From Discostella pseudostelligera (lineage: Eukaryota; Bacillariophyta; Thalassiosirophyceae; Thalassiosirales; Thalassiosiraceae), in assembly GCA_036940085.1 (NCBI GenBank), contig JALLBK010000644.1:1-33530 (forward strand): DNA of 33,530 bases. The letters are read 5' to 3'. Below the pieces are notes generated by a model. The model was not told where the DNA came from, did not search any database, and worked only from the letters and a program-made list of their open reading frames with translations. Positions 10,244 through 20,032 of the stretch are shown here, one piece after another. A program made the translations under genes and the position numbers. The first letter of the stretch is position 1. Each line of letters starts with the position of its first letter.

Positions 10244-11263
10244 ATGGGCGATTCTTCCAGCTCCTCCTCCAGCAGCACCTCTAGTAGCAGCTCCATCACC
10301 GGCCCATTAGGGATCAACCCGCTCGAATTTTCGGGAATACTCTTCATCCTCCTCTTCTTGTTCGTGCTCTACCTCTTACTGCCCCGTGGCGTCCGAGTTC
10401 AATATTTTGGTGGATATCCCAAACGGTATGCATGGAGCGCCCGCTCTCGTAGCGGCAACAGTCGAAGGATGATGAAATCCCGTGGCGGCGGAGGAAGTGT
10501 CGGTGATGGTTCCTATGCCGACACAGCGAGCAGTAGTATTCGAACACCGGCACCGTATGGCACTGCTTCTGTCGGAGCTGGAGGCGGGGGCAATACTATG
10601 ATGATGCCAAGTAATACTGCTGTGCCCAATTACAACAATAACGACAATTTCAGCAGCAGCAACAGAGGAGGGGGAATGGTGAGTGGCGGTGCTTCCATGA
10701 TGATCAACAACAATAATACAATCGGAGGAGGAGGAGGCAATGAAGATGTCGTCGTCTCGGCCGCAATGCAACAACTCCGCGATCCCGGCGTGCTCATTGT
10801 AGCCCATGGATCACGTGGTAAACCCAAAACTGTCCGGTTGGTACTTACCGAAAATGCCATTACATGGCGTACCGAAATGAGAAAGAAGAGTAGTGTCCCA
10901 GGAAGTGCCTCCTCCAAAGAAATCAAATTGGGCAAATTGCATCAAGTGCCATTGTCTCACATTATGTACGTCGATATTGGGAAACAAACTACCGCACTCC
11001 GCCGGGTCGAGAATGCATCGGTATCGGAATCACTCTGCTTTTCATTATTGACCAAGGAGGGATCATTGGATCTCGAGGCCAATAGTCCACGAGAGCGGGA
11101 TGCGTTGGTACAATGCTTTTCATTAGTGTTGGATGAAGTGCATGCACAGAATTGGAGAGATATTTATAGGGGACCGAGTAGTGATATGCCTAGTTCGTTT
11201 GATGAGGGGGATTTAATTGGTAGTGGAGGTGTTGGCGGTGGTGGTGGTGGTATGATGGGGTGA
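10244..11263 (+). CDS. Single-pass membrane protein with C-terminal PH-like domain
   Basis: Intronless, 339 aa, ATG in good context (ACCATGGGC). Residues 1-20 are almost all Ser. A hydrophobic helix at about 28-48 (FSGILFILLFLFVLYLLLP) is the single membrane span. Residues 60-165 are low complexity, rich in Gly, Ser and Asn. From about residue 180 a folded domain follows: GVLIVAHGSRGKPKTVRLVL, ITWRTE, KLGKLHQVPLSHIMYVDIGK, CFSLLTKEGSLDLEA and ERDALVQCFSLVLDEV. The pattern of seven beta strands ending in an amphipathic helix is that of PH domains, including the W-R-T strand after the first loop. The tail is Gly-rich (GGVGGGGGGMMG). I infer lipid or protein binding at a membrane. There is no catalytic motif and no specific family is recognised. 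Confidence 0.75.
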   Translation: MGDSSSSSSSSTSSSSSITGPLGINPLEFSGILFILLFLFVLYLLLPRGVRVQYFGGYPKRYAWSARSRSGNSRRMMKSRGGGGSVGDGSYADTASSSIRTPAPYGTASVGAGGGGNTMMMPSNTAVPNYNNNDNFSSSNRGGGMVSGGASMMINNNNTIGGGGGNEDVVVSAAMQQLRDPGVLIVAHGSRGKPKTVRLVLTENAITWRTEMRKKSSVPGSASSKEIKLGKLHQVPLSHIMYVDIGKQTTALRRVENASVSESLCFSLLTKEGSLDLEANSPRERDALVQCFSLVLDEVHAQNWRDIYRGPSSDMPSSFDEGDLIGSGGVGGGGGGMMG

Positions 11264-11647
11264 GATATCGAAGCGGGGGGTGGGTGGGGATGGAAAGTTG
11301 GATCGAGAGATCGAAATGATGCATGGGTTGAACATTATTTTTGTGTAACTTATTATTCGGTATTCTAATGCATTAAGCAAACGTTTATCGTTCGTTTCTC
11401 CTCCACCCATGAATTAGTGCATGATCATCACATTCGATTCGATGTTAGCTGCGGGGGATGAATCAGAGAGGGTGAGAGAGACGGCACATTCTCCGAAACT
11501 TCAAATGCAATCAATTACATTATGTTTAATTTCAAGGTCTGTAACCAATATCTCTATCCAGTATGAAAGATACAATCTCCGAGTATAGGGTATGCAACAA
11601 AATTCATCATGATTCCATCCCATCTCCCAACCAACACGCACTTGCTC
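11264..11647. other. Convergent 3' region
   Basis: Lies between the stop codons of the PH-like (+) and TPR (-) genes. It holds both 3' UTRs. I see no further gene or structured element. Confidence 0.6.
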
Positions 11648-14600
11648 TCAGTCATCATCTGATGTAGAGAAGGGATCAAATGATTGTACACCTTCTTCAA
11701 TGGTTGCCAGTTCGGTAGGCTTGCGAGGTCCATCATCATTCGTAATTGAATGCTCTCTAGCATCGCCTTGCTCCTTTACTTCCCCGTCACTTGCAACACG
11801 AGGTGATGATTGCTCTTCTTCCTCTTGTTGTTGATTTTGCTGCTGCTGCCGCTGGCGTTTGCGCTCCTGTTCTTCCACCCTACGCCTACTCTCCTCCTCA
11901 ACCACCTGCTTCTCTGCCAATCTGGCCTTACTCTTGACCAAGTAACTTAAACTAGCTCTATTCGTCGGATCCAATTCCAATGATTTGCTATACGCCGCAA
12001 TGGCATCTTCGTACTCTCCGCGAAAGAAAAGACTTAGTCCTAATCGAGAATGGGCCTTCTCATATGATGGATTGAGTGAAATGCTCGTTTTACAGTCCGC
12101 TGTCGCGGCATCGTAGTTGGCAAGGTAGCAATGTGCCGCGGCACGGTTGCTGTAATAAACGTGCGAATTTGGTCCCGAGGGAGAAAGTTGGATGGCAAAA
12201 TTATATTCGTGCAACGCCTTCTCGTACTCCTTGTTGGTCATGTGTCTATTACCCTGGTCTTTGTGATGGTCTGCAGCACTTATTTGCTTGGCAATGCTTT
12301 CTTGCTTCGTATCGACAATCGGAGATTGCTTTTCATCAACCTCGTCGGTTGCACCATTCTCCTCCTCCGCACTTTGTTTGTCTTCGTCAAAGGGCGTTGG
12401 CCAAGCTTCTTCTGCAATTGGATCATGGACACTACTTGGCATCTCCTTCTTCCCAGCAGCAGCCGCAACACTCTCTTTACCTGTACCACTCGCTGCAGTA
12501 CCACAGATCGAATCACGCAGCTTATTCCTAGCCTTCTCTAGATGATCTCGACTCCACTCATTAGTTGGATCAATCTCCAAACTTGACTCATACGCAGCCA
12601 CGGCCTCTTTGTACCGACCCGATGCAAAGTATGCCAAACCCAATCGCGAATGTGCCTTGGCAAACTCCGGATTTAATGCCAATGAATATTCACAATCACG
12701 AATAGACCGTTCAAACTCATTCAATGATAGGTAGGCCGCCGATCGGTTGGAGAAATAGACGTGACTATTGGGTCCAGCAGGTGCGAGTTTGATTGCGGAA
12801 GTGTAGGTGTCGAGTGCCTCTTGAAATTTCTTCTGTTGCATTAGGGCATTGCCTGCGGAGTTGAGTCTTTCGGCTTCTTGATAGTGTGGTAGATTGGCGA
12901 CAGCGGCGGCTTTGGACGACGAGGGTGGGACTTTGGGTGGCGTCTTTAACGACGACGCCGGTGGTGCAATTTTAACAGCCTCTACTTCCTCTGCTCCACC
13001 TTCTCTTCCTTCGAATTGTCGGATCGCTCTATTCTCTGACGGAGGATAGTCCTGTGGCGAGGATCGGGGAGGCGAGCGTGCGAGCATCGCATCCTTGTGG
13101 ACAGGTCGTTTACCACCAGTGCTTCGCTCCGACTTTACACGTTCAATCCGACGTTCCCTCCTGCTTTGTTGCAGTTTGGCGACATTTCTAGCATTCATTA
13201 CATAATTCAATACATTCCACTCTGCACCGCCACCACCACCACCAGACGACACACTGGCATTGCCCGACATGATTCGGTAGGCACTATTCATACGAGGAGA
13301 ATGACTCGCCAATGATTGATGGTTGGGTGAGAGCAATTGTGTCGCATCCTTGGTTGCCAACTTTTGTCGAAATTTGTTCACAACCTTGCGATATTTACTT
13401 TCATATACTATTCGCGAACGATGCTCCCTCTCTTCGTCCGTTAGTTCATTATTGTTGGTCATTGAGTTACTGCCTACCGAAAGGAGAGAAGGTGCTGAAC
13501 CCTTGGAGGATGGCGACAATTTGAACCCTCCTCTCTCACCACGGTCATCACGTTTTTCTTGGAAGAATCCACCGGCACTCGCCGCCTGAACAAATTGTTG
13601 AAATAATTGACTCGACACCATCTCCTTCTCGGCTTCAATGCGTGATTTGGCACGTAGGGCCATAAGTCCAGCCGAAACAATGGATGTAATGGTTAATGGA
13701 CTTCCATCGAATGCTGTCGCTGCAGCAGCAGGAGTAGAATTACCCCGAGGGAAGAAGCCACGGGGTGTCATGAGTCCACTTTGGATTGCTGCTGCTGCAC
13801 CTCCACCACCATCCGCAGCAGTCGATGCCAAGCCATTGAGTAGGAAAAATCGATGGGCATTGGAAAAGTGTCCATCATTGTGCTCATAAAATGGATCATC
13901 ATCTTCTTCCTCCTCAGCGCCACCTTCAACAGCACTCTCCTTTGGATGACGCAACAATATTTCATTGGTAATATCCTCTATCGATGGAATACGAATTCTC
14001 TCGGATATGGCAAACATTTGCTTTGATGCAGCTGCATCATTCATACTACTATCCATACCGCCGTCCAAAATATCATCATCTAGTTGGCGATACCAAGCAT
14101 CATTCCCCACCGGTTCATCATACCATTCCCCTCCTTCCAATCCCCCTCCCCCCATATAATACGATTGTATCATTCGTTCCATCCCACCCTTGCGCACCTT
14201 GGCCGATTCAGTAACAATAGATACTTTGGGATTGAAATGTCGTAATTTTGACGGTCGGATAAAAGCACGGCTTAAACTCCATGCGGCCAATGCAATATAA
14301 TCGGCATCCAATCCCTCGGCATTATATAAATCGTCACTGTTAGGATACGATCGACGTAAATCGCGAAGATAGTCGAGACAGAGTAGAGTTAATTGTGCTT
14401 CGGTGGGTAGGATGGGTTGATCATTACTAACTTTTCCGCCTTGTGATGCATCTGAATCATTGTCGTTGTCGTCATCATTGTCTACCTCACTCTCACTCCA
14501 CTCGCCATCTTCAAAGAGAAATGATGGTGAATATTCGTCATTGCCAGCCGCCCAGCTTTGTTGTTGCTGCTGTCTCTGCTCATCCTCGAAGCGCACTTGA

Positions 14601-14896
14601 GATGTAGGGCTAATGACCTGCTGCTGATATTGCTGCTGCGGATACTGATGATGTTGTTGCTGCTGATAGTACTGCTGATTGGTACTACCGTCATACTGAT
14701 TGAATTGTTGTGGATAATAGTATTGTTGCGGATGTTGCTCCACAGGTGCACCGTCGCCCCCGTCGGCAACTCCTGCGGCAAGTGGAGCAACAAATCTGCC
14801 GCGACGCATGATGGTCGTTGGACGTGGCTGATGATCTGCAGGCTGCTGCTGCTGCTGCTGCGGTGGAGGCGACCTACTGGGTGAGCGATGCATCAT
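11648..14896 (-). CDS. Large protein with two SGT/Hop-type TPR modules
   Basis: One uninterrupted 1082-codon frame starting MMHRSPSRSPPP. Residues 1-115 are Gln-rich, 130-155 acidic, and 160-660 mostly low complexity with helical stretches and no known domain. TPR module 1 (about 669-790) starts AERLNSAGNALMQQKKFQEA. Module 2 (about 872-990) starts ADHHKDQGNRHMTNKEYEKA. Both continue with GPNSHVY(F/Y)SNR and KAHSRLGL, so they are internal duplicates. Modules of this type bind the C-terminal EEVD of Hsp70/Hsp90. Module 2 has the full carboxylate clamp pattern (K-x3-N, N, K-x3-R). Module 1 has Asn in place of the first clamp Lys. A charged Gln/Glu-rich coiled coil (about 990-1045) and an acidic tail follow. 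A co-chaperone or scaffold role is inferred. Length far exceeds SGTA (about 310 aa). Confidence 0.88.
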   Translation of the reverse strand: MMHRSPSRSPPPQQQQQQPADHQPRPTTIMRRGRFVAPLAAGVADGGDGAPVEQHPQQYYYPQQFNQYDGSTNQQYYQQQQHHQYPQQQYQQQVISPTSQVRFEDEQRQQQQQSWAAGNDEYSPSFLFEDGEWSESEVDNDDDNDNDSDASQGGKVSNDQPILPTEAQLTLLCLDYLRDLRRSYPNSDDLYNAEGLDADYIALAAWSLSRAFIRPSKLRHFNPKVSIVTESAKVRKGGMERMIQSYYMGGGGLEGGEWYDEPVGNDAWYRQLDDDILDGGMDSSMNDAAASKQMFAISERIRIPSIEDITNEILLRHPKESAVEGGAEEEEDDDPFYEHNDGHFSNAHRFFLLNGLASTAADGGGGAAAAIQSGLMTPRGFFPRGNSTPAAAATAFDGSPLTITSIVSAGLMALRAKSRIEAEKEMVSSQLFQQFVQAASAGGFFQEKRDDRGERGGFKLSPSSKGSAPSLLSVGSNSMTNNNELTDEEREHRSRIVYESKYRKVVNKFRQKLATKDATQLLSPNHQSLASHSPRMNSAYRIMSGNASVSSGGGGGGAEWNVLNYVMNARNVAKLQQSRRERRIERVKSERSTGGKRPVHKDAMLARSPPRSSPQDYPPSENRAIRQFEGREGGAEEVEAVKIAPPASSLKTPPKVPPSSSKAAAVANLPHYQEAERLNSAGNALMQQKKFQEALDTYTSAIKLAPAGPNSHVYFSNRSAAYLSLNEFERSIRDCEYSLALNPEFAKAHSRLGLAYFASGRYKEAVAAYESSLEIDPTNEWSRDHLEKARNKLRDSICGTAASGTGKESVAAAAGKKEMPSSVHDPIAEEAWPTPFDEDKQSAEEENGATDEVDEKQSPIVDTKQESIAKQISAADHHKDQGNRHMTNKEYEKALHEYNFAIQLSPSGPNSHVYYSNRAAAHCYLANYDAATADCKTSISLNPSYEKAHSRLGLSLFFRGEYEDAIAAYSKSLELDPTNRASLSYLVKSKARLAEKQVVEEESRRRVEEQERKRQRQQQQNQQQEEEEQSSPRVASDGEVKEQGDAREHSITNDDGPRKPTELATIEEGVQSFDPFSTSDDD

Positions 14897-15581
14897 CGTG
14901 CTGGTCTAAGTATCTCCTTGGCGTCGTCTTCGTCATTGCCAGATCTTCCAGATATTTCCAGAGCAATGGGTTGAGTTGAATTGATTGCATGCAGTCGAAT
15001 CTCTCCCGCCCCCCGCCCAAAACAAAACAAGGACAACCCGCCAAAATGTTGGGTGTGCGGTGCATGCATGCACCAAGCAAGCAAAAGAAAACAAAAGAAA
15101 GCAAGAAGGGGAAGAAGCGAGATCGGTATCAAGGTGAATTCCCAATTGGCGAAGGATCATATGAATTCCTACATCGATGAGATCTTTTCTCGTTTCTCAC
15201 TTCCCAACCCTGTACGTCCGTCGACCGTCGGACTCCCTTTCTCAGTCTGTCCGGCGACGGCGCGCTTGGCTCAGTCTGACCATCGATGATAATAGTACTG
15301 TCAAGGGCGGAGTGCCTCGTCTTCCATTGCTCCATTGCTGCACGCCCTATGATCATGTCATCGATAGTTGGACGTGGCGTGTGATTGTATTCCTAGGTAT
15401 GGTAGTGTGTGGACGAAGTAGCGGACGAGCATAAGTTGCATGTTGTCTACCTCAATCCATGCCCATGCAGGTGGTCAAATGTAATATTATTCGATACCGT
15501 CGTTACGTTATTTTATGAATGCATGCAGTCACGCATGCTATCTCTCATTCACTCTTTCCCATATTCAACCATTGGATGTTA
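14897..15581. other. Intergenic space upstream of the TPR gene
   Basis: 685 bp between the TPR start (14896, -) and the stop of the next minus-strand gene (15582). It should contain the TPR promoter. Short overlapping frames on both strands have no domain. I see no RNA gene or repeat. Confidence 0.55.
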
Positions 15582-16793
15582 TCAATCGTCAAAAAAGTGA
15601 CCTAGCAATCCATCCATTCCATTCGAATCGACAAACCGTTCGCACAGCTCTCTTGTCCTATCGTTTCTCTCGGTATACTTATTCATTGGATGTTGTAATA
15701 ATTCAATTCTCATCTCCTCTCCTCTGATGCCATTGTTTTTGTAATTATCCTCGTCATCGCCCACGGCAATATAGAGGTGGAATCTCAAATTGCCACTAAC
15801 TCCGCGCTTGAAACCACCGCCATGGATGGTATCGGATGGTACGATGAGCATCTTCCCGTAGGGGATGTAAACAATCGTTCCTTCGACGATGGAGGTTCCG
15901 ACGACGCTACGCGGATCGATTCTTCTGCTGCTTATACTCGAATCATGATTTGTGTAAGCGTAGGCGTCCTCCTGATCATCGTCGTCGTCATCACTGACGC
16001 ATTTCTTTTCCTCATCTTCTGCATCCTGCTTCCGACGCAGTAATGTTGCAGGATCCTGCCAAAGCTGCAAGTATGTCCCCTCCTCCGTCAATGGAAAGAA
16101 TGCCAAGAACAATCGTTGTCCATGCTCCGTTAAGATAGGATAATCGTAATCGACATGCGCTGGTTGAGGTGCCGTGTGGAGAGTTCGCATATACGAGCCA
16201 CGGTAGGATATATGAGTGTTACGAAGTTTGGATTGCACGGATTGCTCAAAAGATTGAATGTCATCGAGAACAGACTGACTCGGTATCGTCGTTGAATCAT
16301 CATGATGATACCCACTCTTCACCATGCTTCGCTGCCCTCGAAGGAGCATGGATGTAATGTCACCGTTTCTCGAATCCTGCATCTCATACGATAAGTTGTC
16401 ATTACTGTCGCCTACGCGCGCGGCAAGTTGATGTGGTGCCATTTCACGCAACGCATTCAGCATGTGAGTGCCGACATCGATAAGGTTGGCGGAAAAAATG
16501 TCAAGGAGGGAACGGACGGATGGGTGAGATGGAGAATCGAGTGGGACGATGGTGGTTATGGTGGATGGAGGAGATGGTGGAGGCGACGACTGAAGATTAC
16601 ACGGTGCAAAGATTTCGACGTCGTCGTCGCGAGGGGCGATGATGGCAACCATAGTATTGTATTCAAATGATGCAGAGCGGATACCAGCAACTTGATTAGA
16701 TTGTGGATATCGTAGTACGGTAGCATCGAATATCGGAAGTAGAGATATCAAAGATCTCCGATGCCGAGATCCGAGACCGAGAAGTTCGTTCAT
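15582..16793 (-). CDS. Fe(II)/2-oxoglutarate dioxygenase-like protein (HxD...H...R)
   Basis: Intronless, 403 aa. The ATG at 16793 (MNELLGLGSRHRRS) is preferred; the frame extends a few codons further only with a TTG. The C-terminal half has AHVDYDYP (about residue 212, an HxD pair), then LFLAFFPLTEEGTYLQLW, EGTIVYIPYGKMLIVPSDTI with HGGG (His about 324), and LRFHLYIAVG with an Arg 11 residues on. An HxD pair, a distal His and an Arg on a double-stranded beta-helix pattern are the iron and 2-oxoglutarate ligands of this superfamily. An acidic insertion (DDDDDDQEDA) lies between the strands. The first 190 residues are divergent. Substrate unknown; no signal peptide seen. The call depends on motif spacing only, so a cupin without 2OG chemistry is an alternative. 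Confidence 0.6.
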   Translation of the reverse strand: MNELLGLGSRHRRSLISLLPIFDATVLRYPQSNQVAGIRSASFEYNTMVAIIAPRDDDVEIFAPCNLQSSPPPSPPSTITTIVPLDSPSHPSVRSLLDIFSANLIDVGTHMLNALREMAPHQLAARVGDSNDNLSYEMQDSRNGDITSMLLRGQRSMVKSGYHHDDSTTIPSQSVLDDIQSFEQSVQSKLRNTHISYRGSYMRTLHTAPQPAHVDYDYPILTEHGQRLFLAFFPLTEEGTYLQLWQDPATLLRRKQDAEDEEKKCVSDDDDDDQEDAYAYTNHDSSISSRRIDPRSVVGTSIVEGTIVYIPYGKMLIVPSDTIHGGGFKRGVSGNLRFHLYIAVGDDEDNYKNNGIRGEEMRIELLQHPMNKYTERNDRTRELCERFVDSNGMDGLLGHFFDD

Positions 16794-16945
16794 GGTCAAG
16801 CTGGGTGATGTCAAGAGGAGGTGTCAAGACAAGTGCCAAAGCGGTGCACATGAGAGCCGGTAAAAGATACTTAACACAATAAAGATGAAGTGAATAGATA
16901 CTGAAGAAAATAAAAATGAAAAGATACTTAACGAAGAAAATTCAG

Positions 16946-16956
16946 TTTTGGCGGGA
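16946..16956. promoter_or_regulatory. E2F-like site TTTTGGCGGGA
   Basis: Identical to the site at 9852-9862. It lies 153 bp upstream of the ATG of the minus-strand dioxygenase-like gene. Binding is inferred from the consensus. Confidence 0.5.
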
Positions 16957-17636
16957 GAGAAGATCTTGCGGCTCGCGTCATCGTCATCTTCAACCGCCCT
17001 CCGCCACACAAACGTCTTCCACTTCCATCGCCGCAACCGCAAACAACATCATCAACATCAATGCAGTAGGCAATAGGAGGAGCAGGCAATAGTAGGCAGT
17101 AGTAGGTGGCAGGGCAGATGCACCAATGCACTCTAGAGAGGGTCTTCCTTGTGCTCCTTTAGCTTGGCTATTTCCGCGTGAGCCAAGTGAGATGAAGAGA
17201 TGACGGCGACGAGTATGGTGATGGGTGGTGTGATGCGCGACGCCGTACACCTCTGTCCGCCCCTCTCCCAAATGGCGGGTAGAGTTGTATCGCGACCGTC
17301 ACACCCCTCAATCAGATGCTAGAGTGGGGCGAGATGGATGGCAGACGAACATGTTAATGTTGTGATGCACTGAAACCAACGGAGGCCATATACATATATG
17401 CGGTACGTCGTTGATCTTCCGCAATACAATCTGACATCATGAACATGACATGAACAAAAAGAAACCCAGATGAGGAAAAATTATTTATCTTAGGACACCT
17501 TCAGAACAGGGGCCAAATGCGGTCCCCGTCATGAGAATCAAAATTGTGTTATTGTATCGATGGGTTCTACTTTTTGTCGTTCATTCACCTTCATGAAATT
17601 GTTGCCTCATTGTTGGTTGCCACAATATTTCATTAT

Positions 17637-17764
17637 CGATTGTGTGTGCTTGCTACTTCGTTTCTAAAACCAACCCAACTGTTTCTATCTCCGTCTCCCT
17701 TCTCTGTTNCGATTGTGTGTGCTTGCTACTTCGTTTCTAAAACCAACCCAACTGTTTCTATCTC
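17637..17764. repeat. 55-bp direct repeat flanking a single N (probable assembly join)
   Basis: 17637-17691 and 17710-17764 are identical (start CGATTGTGTGTGCTTGC). The single N is at 17709, right before the second copy. An exact repeat abutting an N is the mark of two contig ends that overlap but were not merged. Confidence 0.8.
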
Positions 17765-17999
17765 TGTTGAAATCATCCCAGATGGATACAAATCTCTCAT
17801 GCAGAAGTTATCATGGCGTTATTGGCGAAAATCCATCCCCATCCCCAGTAGTTTGCATCGCGCCCATCATCGTATCGTCGACCCCAAGTAGTGCGCTCAC
17901 CTCATGCAACGCCGGCCATCGGCATCTTTGCACTCGATACATCATCGACCTCGACAAAGGACAAACAAGCATCCTCCCATCACAACCCGCCCGACCACC

Positions 18000-18431
18000 A
18001 TGTTCAGCATGACTGACCCCGCCACTGCCCTACCGTTTATCATTATTTCTTCCTTGTCGGTGTTCTCAATTATTGTAACAATTATTTGGCTGTGCTGTTC
18101 AGGTACTCCTCGGCAGCAGGCTTTGACAAGTATTGGAGGAATAAAGATTCCAGTCAGTGGCAATAGTGGTGGTTTGGATAGTGGAGGCGGGTACATTTTG
18201 GGTACGCCTTCAAGCGGTGGCGGTGGTTTTTATGTTGGTGCTGTTGCAGATGTGGGCGGTATTAGTTGTGGGAGCAGTAGTAGACACGTTGGATGTACGG
18301 AAGGGGATGATGGTAGTAGTGGTGTTGGTGACAATGGAAGTGGTGATGTTCGGGAGAGGACAGTGGAGCAGGAGTTGTTCGGGAGGCGGAGAATAAGCTC
18401 TTATCTACCGCTAAGTTCGATGATAACATGA
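18000..18431 (+). CDS. Small single-span membrane protein, unknown function
   Basis: The ATG at 18000 (ACCATGTTC) gives 143 aa. The frame also has an upstream ATG at 17904, but those 32 residues are basic and unconvincing. Residues 12-35 (LPFIIISSLSVFSIIVTIIW) form one membrane helix, and the rest is rich in Gly and Ser. No domain is recognised. After the stop at 18429-18431 another + frame, open from about 18345 to 18529, runs through the same stretch and ends IIIRPYNYCVL. An unrecognised intron or frameshift may therefore give a longer product. The gene converges on the SET gene. It could be non-coding, so confidence is low. Confidence 0.35.
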   Translation: MFSMTDPATALPFIIISSLSVFSIIVTIIWLCCSGTPRQQALTSIGGIKIPVSGNSGGLDSGGGYILGTPSSGGGGFYVGAVADVGGISCGSSSRHVGCTEGDDGSSGVGDNGSGDVRERTVEQELFGRRRISSYLPLSSMIT

Positions 18432-18670
18432 AATTGAACGACGTGGCACTAAAAGCTATCCCTAGCAGTGGTGTGGCGAATAGTGATAATCCAATTATAA
18501 TTCGACCGTACAATTATTGTGTACTGTAACAACCGAACTCCCCACCAATTTCCCTTGGTTGCGATCGATCCATGCATCCGAGGGGGATATGCTTAGATAT
18601 CGGACTAGATATTTGTTCGACCTTGATGCCGAAGTAAGTTATGTCCTTCCTCGACCCAACGCCTTTCCTC

Positions 18671-19888
18671 TCAGACCACATTATCCCCCTCTAACCAGTA
18701 ATCATCGCCATAGTCAAAACAAATCTCTTCCCCTACATCAATATTACGATTGGCAACGAACCATACTCGTGGCTTGCCATCATAACTTTCATGGATACTC
18801 TTGGGATGGACATTCCCATAGGGTAAGGGTGCATGATTGAGGAAGCGTGTCCACAAGCTTTCATATTCATCCTCGGCATCGACATAGACTGCTGTTGCTG
18901 TCGTCGTATCACCTCGCTTCGTTGGTACGGATATACCATAGAGATAACATACCGAAATAGTCTGACCTCTCTCACGACGTGATTGGATCCATGCTCGATC
19001 TTCGTCCGTTTGTTGATCGATAAGGGATGGAAAGTATCGTCGATCCTTCACTTCTTGTGACATGACTTCTCCTTTGTACTCGCCCACAACTTCTCCCATG
19101 GAGATGGATTTGAGAGATATGACACCTAATCCCTTGCCAGGTATGGGACGTAGAGATAAATGAGTTGGTAAACTTTGACGTGCCGGGGTGTCCAATGGTA
19201 CGATGATTGTGTCGGTGGTGGTGTCGCTACTAGTACGACTACTACTTTGGCTGCTGCTGGACGATGAATCCAATGATGTTGTCGTGTTTTTAGTAAAAGA
19301 TGAAGTAGATGACGCTGATAAATGCGTCTCTGTCATGAATGCATCATCAGAATAAGTAGCTTTCAATCCACATTCAATGCTATCCACATGCCGCAAAATT
19401 GATTGTACCAGAATGTGCGGACGATATGATGAGTTGGCTCTACCAACCTTCTGTTGTCGCCTTTGCGTTGACAGTCCTCTCGAATGTTGCTTCCTCGTCC
19501 ATCCTGCTGTGGATAATGTGATGAATGAATTATTTTGACGACGAACATTCGAGGCAGCGGTGGTGCAACAGATCATGTGCTGATGCGCAACCAATAATGC
19601 TATCCATGCCACCCTCCGTATCAGAGCGTAGCTGCAATACTTTCTATCATTTGTTGACTCTATCTGATCCCATTTGCGTCGCCGATGCATCTTTTTGTCG
19701 CGAACGTTCATGATATCGTCGGCGTCGTCGTCGGCGTCATGCATATCACCGTTACTGTTGCTGTTGCTGATGGCGTTACTACCAATACCGTCGGCGGCAG
19801 CAGAGACGGCGCATTCACGCACTAACGACGTGACAGTGACATGCTGCTCCACAAGATTGAGTAGTTTGGCCTTGCCTGCGGCTTGCAT
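18671..19888 (-). CDS. SET-domain protein, probable lysine methyltransferase
   Basis: Intronless, 405 aa, ATG at 19888. The SET domain occupies about residues 238-400. Motifs are PIPGKGLGVISL (cofactor-binding GxG), MGEVVGEYKGEVM, RFLNHAPLPYGN (the NHxxxPN-like knot motif) and VGEEICFDYGDDYW (the GEExxxDY motif). These are the ordered signatures of SET methyltransferases, which move a methyl group from S-adenosylmethionine to lysine. There is no pre-SET or post-SET cysteine cluster. The N-terminal half is low complexity and includes a hydrophobic stretch at about 84-105 (YALIRRVAWIALLVAHQHMI), possibly a signal anchor. Target unknown; histone and non-histone substrates are both possible. The start is 390 bp from the TMEM208 start, head to head, with four E2F-like sites between. 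Confidence 0.85.
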   Translation of the reverse strand: MQAAGKAKLLNLVEQHVTVTSLVRECAVSAAADGIGSNAISNSNSNGDMHDADDDADDIMNVRDKKMHRRRKWDQIESTNDRKYCSYALIRRVAWIALLVAHQHMICCTTAASNVRRQNNSFITLSTAGWTRKQHSRGLSTQRRQQKVGRANSSYRPHILVQSILRHVDSIECGLKATYSDDAFMTETHLSASSTSSFTKNTTTSLDSSSSSSQSSSRTSSDTTTDTIIVPLDTPARQSLPTHLSLRPIPGKGLGVISLKSISMGEVVGEYKGEVMSQEVKDRRYFPSLIDQQTDEDRAWIQSRRERGQTISVCYLYGISVPTKRGDTTTATAVYVDAEDEYESLWTRFLNHAPLPYGNVHPKSIHESYDGKPRVWFVANRNIDVGEEICFDYGDDYWLEGDNVV

Positions 19889-20032
19889 TGCAGTTGCTTT
19901 TATTGGTGCGAGGTGAGGCGAATTGGGGCTACTGAAGCTGAAGCTGAAGCGGCTTTGTCTTCGTCATCGTCGGCGTCGGCGTCGGCGGGCCGGCGGGCGG
20001 CGTTACGTCGGATCGGTCGGCGGACACTTTAT

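Larger units (their letters stand above)
16794..17999. other. Intergenic space with an E2F-like site and a gap-flanking duplication
   Basis: About 1.2 kb. The proximal part is the promoter of the minus-strand dioxygenase-like gene, with TTTTGGCGGGA at 16946-16956. The distal part holds the 55-bp duplication around the N at 17709. Short frames on both strands lack domains and I call no gene here. Confidence 0.55.

Noticed and set aside
10376..10807. 143-codon minus-strand frame
   Set aside because: Antisense to the low-complexity part of the PH-like protein; Ser/His/Ile composition from repeats.
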